A stretch of 64,000 nucleotides of DNA from an uncultured Serinicoccus sp. (GTDB lineage: Bacteria; Actinomycetota; Actinomycetes; Actinomycetales; Dermatophilaceae), in assembly GCF_947487915.1 (NCBI RefSeq), contig NZ_CANKYH010000006.1, positions 1 to 64,000 on the forward strand, given 5' to 3'. Made by a program: the position numbers and the translations under genes. How positions within the stretch are numbered: position 1 is the stretch's first letter; each line of letters starts with the position of its first letter. Under the pieces are notes generated by a model, which ran no database searches, had not been told where the DNA came from, and saw only the letters and a program-made list of their open reading frames with translations. Positions 11,308 through 18,442 of this stretch are shown in pieces.

Positions 11308-11353
11308 GGTATGCCGACGGCCGGGTCCGCGCGGACCCGGCCGTCGGCATACC
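11308..11353 (-). terminator. 46-bp perfect palindrome terminating clpP2
   Basis: A 23-bp arm (11308-11330) meets its exact reverse complement (11331-11353) with no spacer. The outermost 8 bases on each side are GGTATGCC and GGCATACC, the over-represented octamer of this window. It begins 9 bases after the clpP2 stop and would terminate transcription before clpX. Confidence 0.8.
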
Positions 11354-11361
11354 GCGGGGCC

Positions 11362-12075
11362 TCAGTCGTCCAGCGAGGCCTTGCGCGAGGCGAGGACCTC
11401 GTCGACGAGGCCGTACTCCTTGGCCTCGGCGGCGGTGAGGATCTTGTCGCGCTCGATGTCCTTCTGGACCTGCTCGGCGCTGCGGCCGGAGTGCTTGGCC
11501 CAGGTCTCCTCCAGCCAGGTGCGCATCCGCAGCACCTCGTTGGCCTGGATCTCGATGTCGGAGGCCTGCCCGTAGTCGCCACCGGCCAGGGCCGGCTGGT
11601 GGATGAGCACCCGGGCGTTGGGCAGCGCGAACCGCTTGCCCGGCGCCCCGGCCGCCAGCAGCACGGCGGCCGCGGAGGCGGCCTGGCCGATGACGAAGGT
11701 CTGCACGTCCGGCTTGATGTACTGCATGGTGTCGTAGATCGCGGTCAGCGCGGTGAACGAGCCACCGGGTGAGTTGATGTACATGAGGATGTCGCGGTCC
11801 GGGTCCTGGCTCTCCAGCACGATGAGCTGGGCGATGATGTCGTCGGCCGAGGCGTCGTCGACCTGGACGCCGAGGAAGATGATCCGGTCCTCGAAGAGCT
11901 TGGTGTAGGGGTCCTGGCGCTTGGTGCCGTAGGAGGTGCGCTCCTCGAACTGCGGCAGGATGTAGCGGCTGCTCGGCGCGAGCGGCGCCGGCACACCTCC
12001 ACCAGGCTGCTGCTGCGCCGGGGCGCCCATCCAGGCACCACCGGCATACGGGCTCTGCTGCTGGGGGTAGGTCAT
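11362..12075 (-). CDS. clpP2: ATP-dependent Clp protease proteolytic subunit ClpP2
   Basis: Serine peptidase of the Clp complex, 237 residues. The catalytic serine lies in GQAASAAA and the histidine in [14 protein letters not shown] forms the oxyanion and strand-loop region. Compared with ClpP1 it carries an extended Pro/Gln-rich N-terminus (about 40 residues). That is typical of the second paralogue in actinobacteria, where ClpP1 and ClpP2 form a mixed 14-mer. The ATG at 12075 lies 38 bases beyond the clpP1 stop, so the two are one operon. Confidence 0.95.
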   Translation of the reverse strand: MTYPQQQSPYAGGAWMGAPAQQQPGGGVPAPLAPSSRYILPQFEERTSYGTKRQDPYTKLFEDRIIFLGVQVDDASADDIIAQLIVLESQDPDRDILMYINSPGGSFTALTAIYDTMQYIKPDVQTFVIGQAASAAAVLLAAGAPGKRFALPNARVLIHQPALAGGDYGQASDIEIQANEVLRMRTWLEETWAKHSGRSAEQVQKDIERDKILTAAEAKEYGLVDEVLASRKASLDD

Positions 12076-12113
12076 GGGGGAGATCAGCTCTCTTCTCGCG
12101 TGCGGGTGGCCGG

Positions 12114-12722
12114 TCAGGAGGTGGGCGACGACGGCGCGTCGCCGGCGCGCTCGTAGACGTGGTCGACGAAGCCGTACTCCTTGGCCTCGGCCGCGGTGAA
12201 CCAGCGGTCGCGGTCGGAGTCGCGGGTGATCTGCTCCACGCTCTGACCGGTGTGCTCGGCGATGAGCTCGGCCATCTGCTGCTTGATGTGCAGCATCTGC
12301 TCGGCCTGGATCTTGATGTCGGAGGCGGTGCCGCCGATGCCGCCGGACGGCTGGTGCATCATGACCCGGGAGTGCGGGGTGGCGTAGCGCTTGCCAGGGG
12401 CGCCCGCGGAGAGCAGGAACTGCCCCATCGAGGCGGCCAGGCCCATCGCGACGGTGGCCACGTCGTTGGGGATCCACTGCATGGTGTCGAAGATCGCCAT
12501 GCCCGCGGTCACCGAGCCGCCGGGGGAGTTGATGTAGAGCCAGATGTCCTTCTCCGGGTCCTCCGCGGCCAGGAGGAGCAGCTGCGCGCAGATCGCGTTG
12601 GCGTTGTCGTCGCGCACGTCCGAGCCCAGGAAGATGATGCGTTCCTTGAGCAGCCGGTTGTAGATCTGGTCGTCCAGGCCGACCTGTGCCGGCCGCTCGG
12701 CCATGGTGGTGTCCTCAGTCAT
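12114..12722 (-). CDS. clpP1: ATP-dependent Clp protease proteolytic subunit ClpP1
   Basis: 202 residues. The catalytic serine is in GLAASMGQ, the histidine in VMMHQPSGG, and the [15 protein letters not shown] region is intact. It is the first gene of the clpP1-clpP2 operon. ATG at 12722 is chosen because GAGGGAAAG lies at the right distance upstream; an ATG six codons later (12704) is an alternative. The promoter region holds a TAGGGT-like -10 about 65 bases upstream and a ClgR-like site further up. Confidence 0.96.
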   Translation of the reverse strand: MTEDTTMAERPAQVGLDDQIYNRLLKERIIFLGSDVRDDNANAICAQLLLLAAEDPEKDIWLYINSPGGSVTAGMAIFDTMQWIPNDVATVAMGLAASMGQFLLSAGAPGKRYATPHSRVMMHQPSGGIGGTASDIKIQAEQMLHIKQQMAELIAEHTGQSVEQITRDSDRDRWFTAAEAKEYGFVDHVYERAGDAPSSPTS

Positions 12723-12825
12723 GTGCTGCTTTCCCTCGCTTCGTCCGGGGTATGCCGTGCGGCACGTGTGCTTGTCAGTGACCCTAACGCCCGGCCCGGT
12801 CACGACACTCCCGCACCGGGGTGAT

Positions 12826-12842
12826 GTTCGCCGTGAGCGCAC
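12826..12842 (-). promoter_or_regulatory. Possible ClgR-type activator site upstream of clpP1
   Basis: Read toward clpP1, the site is CGC-TCACG-GCGAAC, a CGC-N5-GCG dyad resembling boxes reported for ClgR, the actinobacterial activator of clp genes. It lies about 105-120 bases upstream of the clpP1 ATG. This is a by-eye match to a short degenerate motif. Confidence 0.4.
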
Positions 12843-12919
12843 TACCGGCCCGACCACCGGACCACGACCCCCGGCGCCCGTGCGTGGGCGGGTGGCCCCC
12901 GTCGTTCTAGGCTTGACCG

Positions 12920-13852
12920 GTGACCCCCTCCCCCCGCACCGACCGCACCTGGCTGGTGGCCCTGGCCGCCTCGCTCTGGGGGCTCTCCGCCCTCTGGCGC
13001 GGCCCGCTCGCCCAGGAGCTGCCGTCGCTGGCCATCGTCTTCTGGGAGCACGTGCTGCTCACGCTCGCCCTGCTGCCCTGGCTGGTGCCGGCGCTGCGCC
13101 GGTGGCGGGCCGCGACGACGCGCACGCAGGTGAGCGTCCTCGTCATCGGTGCCGGCAGCTCGGCGCTCGCGACGACGCTGTTCACCGCCGCGTTCGCGCT
13201 GGGCGACCCCATCACCCCGCAGGTCCTGCAGAAGCTGCAGCCGTTCATCGCCCTGGCGCTGGCCGCCGTGCTGCTGGGCGAGCGCCTGCGCCGCTCCTAC
13301 CTCCTCTTCCTCGTGCCCGCGGTGGTCGGGGCGTGGCTGATGACCTTCGCCGACCCTCTCGCGGTGAGCGTGAGCTCGGCCCAGGCGGCCGCGCTGGCCC
13401 TGGGTGCCGCCGCCCTGTGGGCGGCGGGGACCGTGCTCGGCCGGGCGGCCAGCGCCGAGCTGCGCTTCGTCGACCTCACCGCCCTGCGCTTCGCCTTCGG
13501 CCTGGTCACGCTCGCGGTCATCGCCGGCTTCACCGGGACCCCGCTCGCGGTGCCGATGTCCGCGGCGCCCTCGATCCTGGCGCTCGCCCTGCTGCCCGGG
13601 CTGGCGGCGATGACGCTCTACTACCGGGCGCTGCGGCATACCCCCGCCGCGCGGGCGACCCTCGCCGAGCTCACCTTCCCGCTCACCGCGGCCCTCATCG
13701 GCGTCGTGGCCTTCAGCAGCCGGCCGGAGCCCACCCAGTGGCTGGGCATGGCGGTCGTCGTCAGCACGGTCGTGGCCCTGTCCCTGCACGAGCACCGGGC
13801 GCAGCGGCCCTCGGTCCGCGCCCCCGCTCCCGCCGGGGCGCTTCTGCGCTGA
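12920..13852 (+). CDS. EamA/DMT-superfamily transporter
   Basis: 310 residues with about ten hydrophobic helices in two EamA-like halves. The second half carries [30 protein letters not shown], a typical DMT segment. Members export or import small metabolites; the substrate is unknown. The GTG start at 12920 gives a first helix beginning at residue 10. It is divergent from clpP1 over 197 bases and interrupts the usual tig-clpP1 adjacency together with the next gene. Confidence 0.85.
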   Translation: MTPSPRTDRTWLVALAASLWGLSALWRGPLAQELPSLAIVFWEHVLLTLALLPWLVPALRRWRAATTRTQVSVLVIGAGSSALATTLFTAAFALGDPITPQVLQKLQPFIALALAAVLLGERLRRSYLLFLVPAVVGAWLMTFADPLAVSVSSAQAAALALGAAALWAAGTVLGRAASAELRFVDLTALRFAFGLVTLAVIAGFTGTPLAVPMSAAPSILALALLPGLAAMTLYYRALRHTPAARATLAELTFPLTAALIGVVAFSSRPEPTQWLGMAVVVSTVVALSLHEHRAQRPSVRAPAPAGALLR

Positions 13853-13871
13853 CCGCTGCCCGCTCGGAAAC

Positions 13872-13935
13872 GCGCGACTGCACCGGGTATGTCGTGAGAT
13901 CGCCCTCGTGGGCGACATATCCACTGCAGTCGCGC
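13872..13935. repeat. 64-bp palindromic element, copy A
   Basis: GCGCGACTGCA at one end pairs with TGCAGTCGCGC at the other, followed inwards by TATGTCG with CGACATA and an inner TCGCCC/GGGCGA hairpin around TCGT. It is about 88% identical to copy B at 14848-14911 in the same orientation. T/A in place of C/G on both arms (TATGTCG against TATGCCG) preserves pairing. It lies between the convergent DMT and PD-(D/E)XK-type genes and may act as a terminator. Confidence 0.75.
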
Positions 13936-13976
13936 ACCCACCGTCGGATCGAGCTCGCCCGACCGCCCGCAGGAGC

Positions 13977-14798
13977 TCAGCCTCGTCCCGGGAAGTGGCG
14001 GCGCCACTCGTCGCTCGGCGGCCCGAGCGGGATGCCCCGCTGGGCGAAGATCCGCCGCAGACGCTCCACCGTCCGCCCTGGCGTGCGGTAGATGTCCGCG
14101 CCGACGAGCACGACGATGCGCCACCGGGCGTCCTCGACGTCTTCCCTGCGCCCGAGGTCCGCCTCCCAGGTGCGCTCCCGCTCGATGTGGTGACGTCCGT
14201 CGTACTCCACCGCGGTCCGCGTCGCGCGATCCCCCGCGTCGAGCCGACGCACCAGGTCACCGCGTTCGTCGTGGAAGCGGAGGTCGGTCTCCAGCTCGGG
14301 AAGCCCGGCGAGCACGCGAAGCATCCGCGACCGGGTCTCCATCGGTGAGTCGACGCCCGCCCGGACGAGGCCGGCCGCTCGCCGGGCGAGGCGAGAGCCC
14401 CGGCCCGTCGACTCCTCGGCCCCCTGCCTCAGCCGCTCAGGCGTGATCCGGCGCCTGGCGACGAGGCTGTCGCCCAGCACCACCAGGTCGACGAGGTCGA
14501 GCACGCGTGCGCAGTCGAGGAAGGTGTCCAGCGGCGTGGTGACCCGCTGACCCCGGAAGACCACCGGCTCCCGCGACGAGGCGTGCACGACGAGGTCCTC
14601 CCGGGCCGACCGCGGCCGCCCGGTCGGCACGCTGACGTGCGGACGCACCGCGTGCGGGACGACGCCACCCCAGAGCTCGGCCGCGGTGTGGTGGGACACG
14701 AAGGCGTCGGCCGGTGCGACCAGCAGCACGGCCCGGGCGCGCACGTAGCCGTCCACCCGCACCCGACGGTCGACATACACGTTGCGCAACAGACACAC
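13977..14798 (-). CDS. DUF559-like (PD-(D/E)XK fold) protein, probably N-terminally shortened
   Basis: About 273 residues from a GTG at 14798. The C-terminal 100 residues contain RRLDAGD, AVEYDGRHH and a following W-x2-D-x3-R pattern, the layout of DUF559-type endonuclease-fold domains related to very-short-patch nucleases. The middle (AFVSHHTAAELWG) is typical of actinobacterial proteins annotated as AbiEi/DUF559 families. Family members usually begin with about 40 residues of winged-helix sequence before LLRNVYVD; here that part is missing. The open frame upstream (to 14894) is merely the sequence of palindromic element B. The gene is bracketed by elements A and B. Nuclease activity is not established for this family. 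Confidence 0.65.
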   Translation of the reverse strand: MCLLRNVYVDRRVRVDGYVRARAVLLVAPADAFVSHHTAAELWGGVVPHAVRPHVSVPTGRPRSAREDLVVHASSREPVVFRGQRVTTPLDTFLDCARVLDLVDLVVLGDSLVARRRITPERLRQGAEESTGRGSRLARRAAGLVRAGVDSPMETRSRMLRVLAGLPELETDLRFHDERGDLVRRLDAGDRATRTAVEYDGRHHIERERTWEADLGRREDVEDARWRIVVLVGADIYRTPGRTVERLRRIFAQRGIPLGPPSDEWRRHFPGRG

Positions 14799-14847
14799 GT
14801 GGTCCCGGCGCGGAGGTTTATTGACAGCCCACCCCGACCCTGCACGA

Positions 14848-14911
14848 GCGCGACTGCACCGGGTATGCCGTGACATCGCCCTGCTGGGCGGCATACCCGG
14901 TGCAGTCGCGC
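14848..14911 (-). repeat. 64-bp palindromic element, copy B
   Basis: A perfect 23-bp arm (14848-14870) pairs with 14889-14911 around an 18-nt loop, with a smaller CGCCC/GGGCG hairpin inside. Each arm contains the octamer GGTATGCC or GGCATACC. It lies 15 bases beyond the tig stop, so it probably ends the tig transcript. Compare copy A at 13872. Confidence 0.8.
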
Positions 14912-14926
14912 ACCGTGTGTGGCGGG

Positions 14927-16360
14927 TCAGGCCTTGGCGGCGCTGTCCTCGTCGACCTCGTCGACCTCGTCGGCCTCGGCGCCCGGCTCGGCGGTGTCCT
15001 CGTCGGCCTCGACGACCTCGTCGCCGGCCTCCATGACCTGGTCACCGGCAGCGACCTCGACGTCGTCCTCGTCGTCGCCCTCGATGGCGTCCAGGTCGAC
15101 CGCGTTGCCCTCGGTGTCGGTGACCGTCGCCTGCTCCAGCACGTGGGCCAGCGCCTTGCGGCGGCCGACCTCGGCGACCATGGCGGGCACCTGGTTCTGC
15201 TGGTCGATCTGCTGCGCGAACTGCTGGGCGTTCATGCCGTACTGCTGCGCGGTCATCATGATGTACTCGATGAGCTCGCCCTGGTCGACCTCGACCTCGT
15301 CGCGCTTGACGAGCGCGTCGAGCAGGAACTGCGTCTGCATGGCCTTCTTCGTCGACTCGGTCACCTCGGCGCGGTGCTCGTCGTCCTCCAGGCGGTCCTC
15401 GCCCTCGAGGTGGCGGTGCACCTCGGCCTCGACGAGGCTGTCCGGCACCGGGATCTCGACCATCGCGAGCATGGCCTCGAGGACCTTGTCGCGGGCCGCG
15501 ACGCCCTGCTCGAAGCGGGCGCCCTGCTCGGCCTGCTGGGCGAGGTCGGCGCGCAGCTCGTCCATGGTGTCGAACTGGCTCGCCAGCTGGGCGAACTCGT
15601 CGTCCAGCGCGGGCAGCTCGCGCTCCTTGGCGGCCTGGACGGTCACGGTGACGTCGGCCTTCTCGCCCTTGCGGTCGCCGCCGGCAAGCGGGGACTGGAA
15701 CTCCACCGTCTCCCCGGCCTTGGTGCCGCGCAGCGCGGTGTCGAGGCCGTCGAGCATGGTGCCCGAGCCGATCTCGTAGGACACACCGGTCACCGAGTCG
15801 ATCTCCTCGTCACCGATCGTGGCGGTGAGGTCGATCGTCAGGTGGTCGCCGGTCTTGGCCTTGCGCTTGATCGGCTTGAGGGTGCCGAAGCGCTCGCGCA
15901 GGTTGTCGATCCGGGTCTGGATGTCCTCCTCGGAGGCCTCGACCGGGTCGACCTGGACCTCGATGCCGGAGAAGTCCGGCAGCTCGAACTGCGGGACGAT
16001 GTCGACCTCGGCCTCGAAGGCGAGGTCCTGGCCCTCCTCCATCGGCAGCGAGGTGAGGTTGACCTCGGGCTGGCTCAGCGGGGTGAGGTCGTTCTCGGTC
16101 ATCGCCTGCGTGTAGTACTCCGGGAGCGCCTCGTTGACGGCCTCCTGCACCACGGCGCCGCGCCCGAAGCGCTGGTCGATGATCCGGTTCGGGACCTTGC
16201 CCTTGCGGAAGCCGGGGATCTGCACGTTGGCGCCGATGCTCTTGTAGGCGGCGTCCAGCCGCGGCTTGAGGTCGGCGGCGGGGACCTCGACGGTCAGCTT
16301 GACCCGGGTCGGGGTCAGGGTCTCGACAGCGCTCTTCACTGCTGGTTGCTCCGTTGTCAT
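14927..16360 (-). CDS. tig: Trigger factor
   Basis: Ribosome-associated chaperone and peptidyl-prolyl isomerase, 477 residues. The ribosome-binding signature GFRKGKVP is near residue 50, the FKBP-like domain spans about residues 155-245 (GDHLTIDLTATIGDEE), and the helical C-terminal domain follows. The last 55 residues are almost entirely Asp, Glu, Val and Ala, the acidic tail seen in actinobacterial homologues. ATG at 16360 is chosen because the N-terminal domain starts there; the frame is open a further 22 codons. tRNA-Pro lies immediately upstream on the same strand. Confidence 0.96.
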   Translation of the reverse strand: MTTEQPAVKSAVETLTPTRVKLTVEVPAADLKPRLDAAYKSIGANVQIPGFRKGKVPNRIIDQRFGRGAVVQEAVNEALPEYYTQAMTENDLTPLSQPEVNLTSLPMEEGQDLAFEAEVDIVPQFELPDFSGIEVQVDPVEASEEDIQTRIDNLRERFGTLKPIKRKAKTGDHLTIDLTATIGDEEIDSVTGVSYEIGSGTMLDGLDTALRGTKAGETVEFQSPLAGGDRKGEKADVTVTVQAAKERELPALDDEFAQLASQFDTMDELRADLAQQAEQGARFEQGVAARDKVLEAMLAMVEIPVPDSLVEAEVHRHLEGEDRLEDDEHRAEVTESTKKAMQTQFLLDALVKRDEVEVDQGELIEYIMMTAQQYGMNAQQFAQQIDQQNQVPAMVAEVGRRKALAHVLEQATVTDTEGNAVDLDAIEGDDEDDVEVAAGDQVMEAGDEVVEADEDTAEPGAEADEVDEVDEDSAAKA

Positions 16361-16432
16361 GTCGGGGGTATGTCGTGGCCCGCCGGGCACAGCTCGGCCG
16401 CGGGCGGGCACGCGGATCATCACCATGCTAGG

Positions 16433-16509
16433 TGGTCGGGGTAGCCGGATTCGAACCGGCGGCCTTCCGCTCCCAAAGCGGACGCGCTACCAAGCTGCGC
16501 CATACCCCG
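16433..16509 (-). tRNA. tRNA-Pro (anticodon TGG)
   Basis: A 77-nt cloverleaf with acceptor CGGGGTA/TACCCCG, D-arm GCGC-AGCTTGGTA-GCGC, anticodon loop TTTGGGA (TGG), T-arm GCCGG-TTCGAAT-CCGGC, and an encoded A-CCA end. Confidence 0.95.
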
Positions 16510-16592
16510 TGGTGGGGCGGCGTCACGGCCGCCCGCGGTGGAGGTTTAGACTAACTGCTCGGCCAGGGTGAGCAGGACGTCGCGCTGGTCAC

Positions 16593-16666
16593 GCGGGTGT
16601 AGCTCAATGGTAGAGCCCCAGTCTTCCAAACTGGCTACGCGGGTTCGATTCCCGTCACCCGCTCCA
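16593..16666 (+). tRNA. tRNA-Gly (anticodon TCC)
   Basis: A 74-nt cloverleaf starting GCGGGTGTAGCTCAATGGTA, with anticodon loop CTTCCAA (TCC), T-arm CGGG-TTCGATT-CCCG, and an encoded TCCA end. It is divergent from tRNA-Pro. Confidence 0.95.
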
Positions 16667-16697
16667 CCCCGGGGGGCCGAGCCCGCCCCCCGGCGCG

Positions 16698-17249
16698 TCA
16701 GGACTGCTGCTGGCGGACGGTCTGCTCGGCCTGGTCCAGCAACGTCCCCAGCTCCCCCGGACGCCGCTCGTTGGGCCGCACCTGCGCCCCGTCGAACTCC
16801 TCCATGGTCGACAGCGACACCTGCTGCCGCACGACCACGGTGCTGTAGTTGGCCAGGATGAGACGCCAGTGCTCGATGGCGCGGACGCCGCCCTCGGAGC
16901 CGTAGCCGACCAGCCCCGCCGCCTTGCCCTGCCACTCGGGGTAGAGCCAGTCGGTGGCGTTCTTCAGGCCGCCCGGCACGGAGTGGTTGTACTCCGGGGT
17001 GACCAGCACGAAGCCGTCGCAGGCGTCCACCGCGGCGCTCCAGGCCAGCACGCTGTCGTAGGGGTACTGCTTCTTCGCGCCGCCCGGGACCTTCTCCCAC
17101 TCCAGCAGCGGCACGCCGAAGCTCTTGAGGTCGATGAGCTCGAACTCGGTCGTCCCCTCGCGGGCCTGGGCCTGCTCGTGCACCCAGCGGCCGACGCTCT
17201 CGCCCTTGCGGCCCTCGCGGAGGGACCCGATGATGATGCCGATCTTCAT
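16698..17249 (-). CDS. NAD(P)H-dependent FMN reductase family protein
   Basis: 183 residues with a flavodoxin-like fold. The N-terminal GSLREGRKG loop binds the FMN phosphate, and TPEYNHSVPGGLKNATDW (about residues 75-93) is the family signature that contacts the isoalloxazine ring. Such enzymes reduce FMN, quinones, chromate or azo compounds. The physiological substrate cannot be told. Start ATG at 17249. It is separated from the downstream tRNA-Gly by about 30 bases and lies 23 bases beyond the dinB stop, so the two may share a transcript. Confidence 0.9.
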   Translation of the reverse strand: MKIGIIIGSLREGRKGESVGRWVHEQAQAREGTTEFELIDLKSFGVPLLEWEKVPGGAKKQYPYDSVLAWSAAVDACDGFVLVTPEYNHSVPGGLKNATDWLYPEWQGKAAGLVGYGSEGGVRAIEHWRLILANYSTVVVRQQVSLSTMEEFDGAQVRPNERRPGELGTLLDQAEQTVRQQQS

Positions 17250-17272
17250 GGGACCATCCGACCACGGCTTGC

Positions 17273-18316
17273 TCAGGAGCCGCCGGCCGGGGGCACCATC
17301 TCCCCCCGGACGCCCAGCAGCCGGACAGGGCGGTCGTCGTCGAGCTGCTGGTAGAGGGCGAAGGCCTCCTCCGCCACCACCTCGGGGTCGGTGGTGGGCG
17401 TGGCCAGCACGTGGGAGCGGTGCACGGTGAAGAAGGGCGCGAAGCGGACCTTGAGGTGCACCCGCCGGACCGGCCGGCCCTCCTCGCCGACGTCCTCCAG
17501 GACGCGCTCCGCGAGCGCGCCCACCGCCTGGCGCACCTGCTCGGGGGTGAGCAGGTCCTGCTGGTAGGTCGTCTCCCGGCCCCGGGCGCGCGGCACCCAG
17601 GGCGTGTCGTCGGGGCGGTCGGCGCCCTCCCCCCGGGCCAGCTCGGACAGCCGCGGTCCGTGGGTCGGGCCGAACTCCGCCCGCAGGATCGCGTCGTCGG
17701 CGTGGGCCAGCTCGGCGACCGTGTCGATGCCGAGCCCCGCCAGCCGGGTCGCGATCCGCCGGCCGACGCCCCACAGCGCCGCGGTGGGGCGTGGCCCCAT
17801 CACCTCCAGCCAGGTGTCGCGGGTGAGGACGGCGGTGCCGCGCGGCTTGCCCAGATCGGTGGCGGTCTTGGCCCGCACGAGGGTGTCGCCGATCCCGACG
17901 GAGCAGTGCAGCCCCGTCTCGCGCAGCACCGCGGCCTGCAGGCCTCGCGCCACCTCCTGCGGGTCGTCGGCCCGGATCCCGACGAAGGCCTCGTCCCACC
18001 CCAGCACCTGCACGACCGCGTCCGGCCAGCCGCGCAGGACGGCCAGGACGCGCTGCGAGGCCTCCTCGTAGGCGGGTAGGTCGAGTGGCAGGAACACCGC
18101 ACCGGGGCACCGTCGGGCGGCGACGCGCAACGGCATACCGGAGCGGACGCCGTGCTCGCGCGCCTCGTAGGACGCGGTCGACACCACGGCCCGCTCGGTC
18201 GGGTCGCCCCGGCCGCCCACGACCACGGGCTGGCCGGCCAGCTCGGGACGGCGCAGCACCTCCACGGCGGCCAGGAACTGGTCCAGATCGACGTGCAGCA
18301 CCCAGCGTCGGCTCAC
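17273..18316 (-). CDS. dinB: DNA polymerase IV, DinB2-like (Y family)
   Basis: 347-residue translesion polymerase. The first catalytic acid motif is HVDLDQF (D10), the second is the WDEAF pair (D108, E109), with the palm/finger segment RSGMPLRVAARRCP and a helix-hairpin-helix region WGVGRRIATRLAGLGI. The residue that forms the steric gate against ribonucleotides in E. coli Pol IV (F13) is Leu here (HVDLDQFLAAVE, L15), as in mycobacterial DinB2. The C-terminus lacks an obvious beta-clamp peptide. GTG at 18316 is the only sensible start; the frame continues upstream through unrelated sequence. Confidence 0.92.
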   Translation of the reverse strand: MSRRWVLHVDLDQFLAAVEVLRRPELAGQPVVVGGRGDPTERAVVSTASYEAREHGVRSGMPLRVAARRCPGAVFLPLDLPAYEEASQRVLAVLRGWPDAVVQVLGWDEAFVGIRADDPQEVARGLQAAVLRETGLHCSVGIGDTLVRAKTATDLGKPRGTAVLTRDTWLEVMGPRPTAALWGVGRRIATRLAGLGIDTVAELAHADDAILRAEFGPTHGPRLSELARGEGADRPDDTPWVPRARGRETTYQQDLLTPEQVRQAVGALAERVLEDVGEEGRPVRRVHLKVRFAPFFTVHRSHVLATPTTDPEVVAEEAFALYQQLDDDRPVRLLGVRGEMVPPAGGS

Positions 18317-18442
18317 CCGGCCATGGTGGCCGACCGCGGCCACCGGCGCCACGGGGCGTGTTGCCCCTGGCCGACCTCCGGCCCGGGTTAGCGTGAGGAG
18401 GTGGCTTCGGGACGTCGGCGCGCGGCCGATCGCAGGAGTTGT

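Noticed and set aside
14799..14894. Upstream extension of the DUF559-like gene to an ATG at 14894
   Set aside because: The added residues are encoded by palindromic element B and do not resemble the family's N-terminus.
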